DNA of 64,000 nucleotides from Cyprinodon diabolis (Eukaryota; Chordata; Actinopteri; Cyprinodontiformes; Cyprinodontidae): contig CM060075.1 of the NCBI GenBank assembly GCA_030533445.1, positions 37,157,719 through 37,221,718 of the forward strand, written 5' to 3'. The position numbers and the translations under genes are program-made. Each line of letters opens with the position of its first letter. Positions within the stretch are counted from its first letter, which is position 1. Positions 59,311-64,000 of the stretch are shown here, piece by piece. The notes under the pieces are model-generated. The model was not told the DNA's origin, made no database searches, and saw only the letters and a list, made by a program, of their open reading frames with translations.

Positions 59311-62026
59311 ACTCATTAACCTTAACCTCAACACTCAGGTCCACCCAGAACTAGAACCAAACATGGAGAAGCAACATTTAGTTCCTATGCTCCATTCATC
59401 TAGAAGAAACTTCCAGAACACTGAAAAATTGCTGAAAGCCTGAGTACTAAGTCGAGCTAGCTTTGACTTTCAACTGTTAACTGAGGTATTAGTTTGAGTT
59501 TGTGCTCCAATTGTTTTATTTTGTTTTATTGCCTGCACCTAATTTATATGTTTATCTCAAGTGCTGGAAGTGCTGCTCTGAAATGCGCAGTCAGAAAATG
59601 TCTGACTGTAAATTATTAGAATAAGTCCTGCTGCAGATCATGTAATTCTTTCACTTGGTTTCTTTCAGTTCTTTCACTTGGTTTGAAAGATTTTTCCTTA
59701 TTTAGTTGTTAATACATTGAGCTGGTCCACCTTGTATGCATCAGTGTTTTTCTTTATTTTATCAATCCTTGTTCATGTTGCTGTATCTATTATCCACCTT
59801 TAACCAATGTTTGTTGTCACCCAAGGAACATTGAACTTCAGTTTAAAAAGCTTGAACTTTTTTTTTTTTTTTCAAAATTGATAATGAAAGAATCTGAACA
59901 TTCTTGACAATCTTGAATCTTGTTGTAAATATTTAATGTGTAATACTTCCTTCCCCTTTAAAACAATGCCCTAAGGGGACCACGCTTAGAGAAAGATGGA
60001 CGACTCAAGAGGACATTTTGGATGTGCTTTTATTAAATTTTTACAAAGTAGAACAATTTCTAATCTTAACTTTGTGTGGCAGTTCCATATTTCACTCCTG
60101 GCTTCAGGTCTGTATTCATTTTTCCTCCTGCCACTGCCTGCGATGTGAAATCTCCCTTTCCATCTTTCAGGATCATTTTATCTCCCCTCCTCGCTTCTCT
60201 CTGTCCTCTGTTTGCCTTCCCGTGTCTCTTTTTTGCGACCGTCACCGTTACAGCAGTGGTTGTTGAATTTTTGATGAAGCAACAATTGGCAGCGCTCGAC
60301 ACTACATCAAGAGAGCGACACAGACGGGTCTGAAGGCTTCTATATTTATACTACATAAAAAATTCAGGGATGCAGTGTTTATTTTCTTTTTATTCAGGTG
60401 TGTGGTAGGACTGTTGTGTTAGAGGAACGTTTGATCAATCGGTGAACAGACTGTTTTTCCTTGTGAAACATTATTTGAGCGATGGTGCAACAGTGTGTGA
60501 GGAGGTAAAATTTGTCTCAGCGAGTGGTAGCATAAGTCAGAGTGGTGAGAGAATCAGTTCTGTGCAAGTGAGGAGAGAAACGAGGGGAGAAAGAGAATTA
60601 AGTCAACGCCGAATGAAGCAGCAGAGCGTGATATTGTGCCGCTTATGAAACGAGGATGATGGGAAGACACAAAACGAAGGAGAAAAGAATGAACAATAAA
60701 GAAGAAAAACAACGGATAAAACTCTTTTCTACTTTTTTCTTTTATGTTATTTATTTTAAATACCCTGTTTTAACCCCTTGGTTACCTTTAATGGACACCC
60801 TAATATTTATAGTGCCTGCTTCTTTATTTGCCCCCTGTTACAGACTTATACATAGCCTTTAATAAACTCTGCGTTTATTGCAGCACCATAATCTCACACT
60901 GAAAATTTTACTAGAATCAAGCCCTTATTTAGTATGATGAACAATAACATTGAGAAATAATAATAAACAGAGAGAAGAATGATTTAGTGTTCCTCTCCAT
61001 GTATTGTCCATATCAGAAGTGGGCATTTACAGTACTAAAGTGGCTGGTTTTCCAAAACTTTTATGGCTGTGTTCAATTTCTGTGGCTATGTCCTCCGAAA
61101 GACCCAGCCTACCTGGACCGAGTCCTTCGAGGGCTGTGAAAATAAGGAGGCTGCAATAGTTTGGCTATAGATTCAAACAGGTCCAGCCTCCTCAGGCTCT
61201 CACTGCCCCTCACTCAGGCTGTGTCTGAATGTCTGTCCTAACCCCTAAATCCCTCAATCACTATATAGAGGGACTATATAGTGGACTTTATAGTGAATTC
61301 AGTTAACTGACCCTTCGGACAGATGATCACTAATTTTCACTCCCTGTTGGTTATGTAACTCCATTACAGTGCCTGCAACATCTTTTCTGTTTGTCGTTGC
61401 TCACACTTCCCGATAGTCGTTCACTGTCACAACAAATCCTATGATACTTTGCGAGGAGAGCAAAGCAATCTGGGATATATCCGCTCGTCTAGTGGCCATG
61501 GATGAGCACTACTTTTCAAGAAACATTGTGGGAAATTTCGAGTCCACTACTCTTTCATCCACTAGACATTCGGACACTCATTAAATGGCGTAAACCACTA
61601 TATAGTGCCCTATATAGTGATTAAAATAGTTTAACTACCAACTCAGTATACAGCCAGAGTCCTCCTAATTATCTAAATACTTGATTCAGGTGTGTTAGAC
61701 CAAGGAAACCTCTAAAAGTTGCAGGATAATGGAATTGACCACTCCTGCTCTAGATCATTCAGTATCCTGGATCCTCTCTGATAATCTCTTCAGCTCAGTT
61801 CATCCCACAGGATTTCTATATAATTAAACTTTGTGAGCTATGGAATGCAAAAGTGCTTAAAATTACATAAGTAAATAAAATACAACATAAATGAATAATA
61901 CATAGACATTGCAACACTGAAATTTTAAAATAAATAAATACAAATAAAATTCCCAACTCATAACAATGAGACAAATTTCATTATAATAAGAAAAAAAAAA
62001 ACATTTTATTTACATTTTGTTCTGAT
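59311..62026. other. Non-coding, mostly unassigned
   Basis: Open frames at 60018-60333 on both strands have no recognised domain. At about 61221-61577 gtgtctgaatgtctg and tagacattcggacac form a 15-bp inverted repeat around sequence with paired actatatagtg motifs, suggesting a MITE with uncertain ends. No trpc5 exon found. Confidence 0.4.
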
Positions 62027-62170
62027 CCCTCGCACCCAAGCCGCAAACTATTTCAGACACTTCCCTCTGGCAGGAAGCTGCGGTCCATAAGGACCAAAAG
62101 CTCGCGCCACAAGAACAGTTTCTTGCCATCTGCTACCAGCCTTGTCAACAAGGCCCAGAGACCCCCTTGA
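62027..62170 (+). mobile_element. LINE polyprotein C-terminal fragment
   Basis: The plus strand reads PSHPSRKLFQTLPSGRKLRS, then IRTKSSRHKNSFLPSATSLV and NKAQRPP before a TGA. This is the end of the reverse transcriptase polyprotein of many teleost LINEs (LPSGRRLRSIR.K..R.K.SF.P.A...N). The upstream coding part is absent. Confidence 0.8.
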
Positions 62171-62429
62171 CACTGACACTGCCCCTCTCCCTCCCCCGTT
62201 CAGGTCCTACAAGCTAAAGTTGCTCACCAACTTTCGGCGTTAGATTCTGTATACAGTAGTAGCCATTCAAATTTCCCCACTTTCATTGATGAGCACTTGG
62301 CTGGTCCCCTACAATTCCTTTTTAAACATCAATATTTGTACTGAAATATTCTTTCCGTCATGATTTGCTGACATTAAGATCTTCAGAGAGGCATCATCTT
62401 TTGGTTAAACCTTGTAATTCTGTGAAAGA

Positions 62430-62580
62430 GTGGAGTCAGAGTAAAAAAAATGCACGCCAGGAGAAGGCCAATGGCTGGAAGTTGGAGGGGATTTTGCTGG
62501 GAGTCCCACATAAGTGGGCTGCCATTCGGCTGGAGTTTGACTGGGAAATTTTGAATGGTTTCTACTGTATATGTCTATTT
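62430..62580 (+). repeat. Unclassified repeat, partner of 55745-55930
   Basis: gttggaggggattttgctgg, gtgggctgccatt and ggctgg, then gattttgaat-type sequence, match the complement of 55745-55930. Open frames over it are not supported as genes. Confidence 0.65.
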
Positions 62581-64000
62581 TGTCTGCCCCATCAACACTA
62601 CGTCAAATTCCTTGTAAGTGCAAACCTACTTGGCAATAAACTTGATTCTAATTGGCTGATTTAGCCCCAGCTAATCTTCCTCCCAGGTACCTGGCTACCT
62701 GCTGCTTGTAACAACAACCTGCTAGGTAGAGTTAAACGAGCAGATGTGCATCAAAGGATGGATTCATTTCATAGGACACTGTTTTGAGTCTCTATGAAAA
62801 TATTTTTGAAATTAATGGGTAACAAGCTTTCTTTGCTGATTTTGCAAAATATTTACATTTTATTACCCAGTAATTACTGTAATTACTTGGGTATTTATTA
62901 GTTTACTGAAAGAATCAATGATCCAATTTTGGATATCTGGTTTACTGGATTTTTATTTAAAATCCTCTGGTATTTCAAAGAACTGAATTTCTTTATGTGT
63001 ATATGTGATTTATTTGCGTTGCATTCAATTCCTGATAATTAATTGTTAATGATGACAATGTTTATCTAAATGTTCATCTTTGTGTCAATTTTCCCTCTCT
63101 TAAAGGATGATGTGGCCGATTTGAACTCAAAGTCTATTTTAGGCGGGTTGCTGGATGTGGGAGAGAGGAAAGGAGGGGCTATCACTCTGTAGGCTGCTGC
63201 TTTGAGAGAAAACTGGAGGAGAAAAAAGTAACTTGTTTTGCTGTTCAGCCAAGTCGTTCCTCTTTTCTGCACTACATCGCTCTGAGTAACAGTGTTCCTT
63301 CCAAGCAAACAAAAAAAACAGTTAGCAGCAGCTAAAGGTTGTTATGAAGACTAGGTGACCCCAAGATTGCCCACTTTGTTGCTCTTCCCAAACAGTAAGC
63401 TTAGGATGTTTATTTGACCTCCTTTACCTCCATGCTCCCTGTGTGTGGTGGCAAGATAAACAAGGGTTTTCACCCAGAGTAGCGACCACTGGCTAACATA
63501 AATCAGCTCCTGTAACACTTCAGGGAAAAAAATCTGAAAGATTAATATTTATAAGGTTCTAAACATTGTGATCAGCTTGAACAAAACGTGATTTTTCTAG
63601 CCCCCTTTAAAACATGCACAAAAATGTATAGGTAGACCCTAATGTAACATGACCCTGCTGCAAATATACAATCAGAGTGTATGAGAGGTTTTAATGAGTC
63701 TTTACCAGGGGAGGCAATGATCATGGACAGCAAGGTAAATGCTTCAGGTCGGTAAAAAAGCCCAAATCTGCTAATGTAATGGCAGGTTCTCTTCTTGTCT
63801 CTGTACAATGGGAAATGTCCAAATCTGACTACTGAGATATAAATGGTAAATGGAAAATTTAAGCATTTTTACACAACTTAATTCCAAAATACTTTGACAC
63901 AACCTTCCACAGCCTTTGGACTGATAGTCCAATCCAGTGCTGCAAATAATAAACAAAGGTCACCACATTAAATAAGTATTTGGATAAAGCTTTTCTCTTT
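62581..64000. other. Non-coding to the right edge
   Basis: Within or upstream of the trpc5 intron. No exon, repeat end or promoter recognised with confidence. Confidence 0.45.

Noticed and set aside
60018..60333. Overlapping frames of 78-85 codons
   Set aside because: No domain, low-complexity pyrimidine-rich sequence on the plus strand explains the hydrophobic translation.
63715..63790. Possible exon reading RFGLFYRPEAFTLLSMIIAS on the minus strand
   Set aside because: It has AG and GT-like borders but does not match TRPC5 or another protein I recognise; treated as chance.

Overview
This window looks like teleost fish nuclear DNA. It is AT-rich, with intron-split vertebrate genes spread over tens of kilobases and many fish-type transposons: Tc1/mariner, hAT, PIF/Harbinger, and LINE and SINE fragments. 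Two conserved protein-coding genes can be read, both on the minus strand. I see no bacterial or viral genes, no CRISPR array and no tRNA or rRNA gene.

The left part (1-17.9 kb) is repeat country. A LINE relic (about 1520-3760) is split by a Tc1-type transposon with an open DD34E transposase (2126-3373). A 863-bp inverted-repeat element with a TTA target duplication lies at 4400-5262. A second Tc1-type element (6910-8151) carries an open transposase with DD36E spacing but a damaged right end. A SINE-like repeat lies at 8424-8716. A 1.17-kb Harbinger element (9655-10822) keeps only the N-terminal part of a HARBI1-like transposase. Several low-copy repeat families follow.

From 17.9 to 27.2 kb lies a complete cnpy3 (canopy FGF signaling regulator 3) gene. 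Six coding exons on the minus strand encode a predicted 283-residue ER protein with a signal peptide, six canopy-type cysteines, a lysine-rich tail and a KTEL end. A likely promoter with an ETS site and CCAAT boxes lies just upstream. About 2.8 kb beyond the last cnpy3 exon is an unusual palindromic array (about 21,354-21,733, inside a cnpy3 intron).

From 27.3 to 41.4 kb is an intergenic stretch with a hAT-like element, LINE relics and MITE-like repeats. From 41.5 kb to the right edge lies the 3' half of trpc5 (a TRPC4/5-group cation channel) on the minus strand. Five exons cover the pore and S6, the TRP helix, a 42-bp microexon, the calmodulin/IP3-receptor-binding segment and a long tail ending in a PDZ ligand. 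The upstream exons (ankyrin repeats, S1-S5) are outside the window. Three hAT-type miniature elements with 8-bp target duplications crowd the largest visible trpc5 intron.

The two genes are not obviously linked in function: cnpy3 is a folding factor for secreted and Toll-like receptors, trpc5 a plasma-membrane channel. I found no convincing new multi-gene system. The least explained structure is the 21-bp-periodic palindrome array inside inverted repeats at 21.4-21.7 kb.
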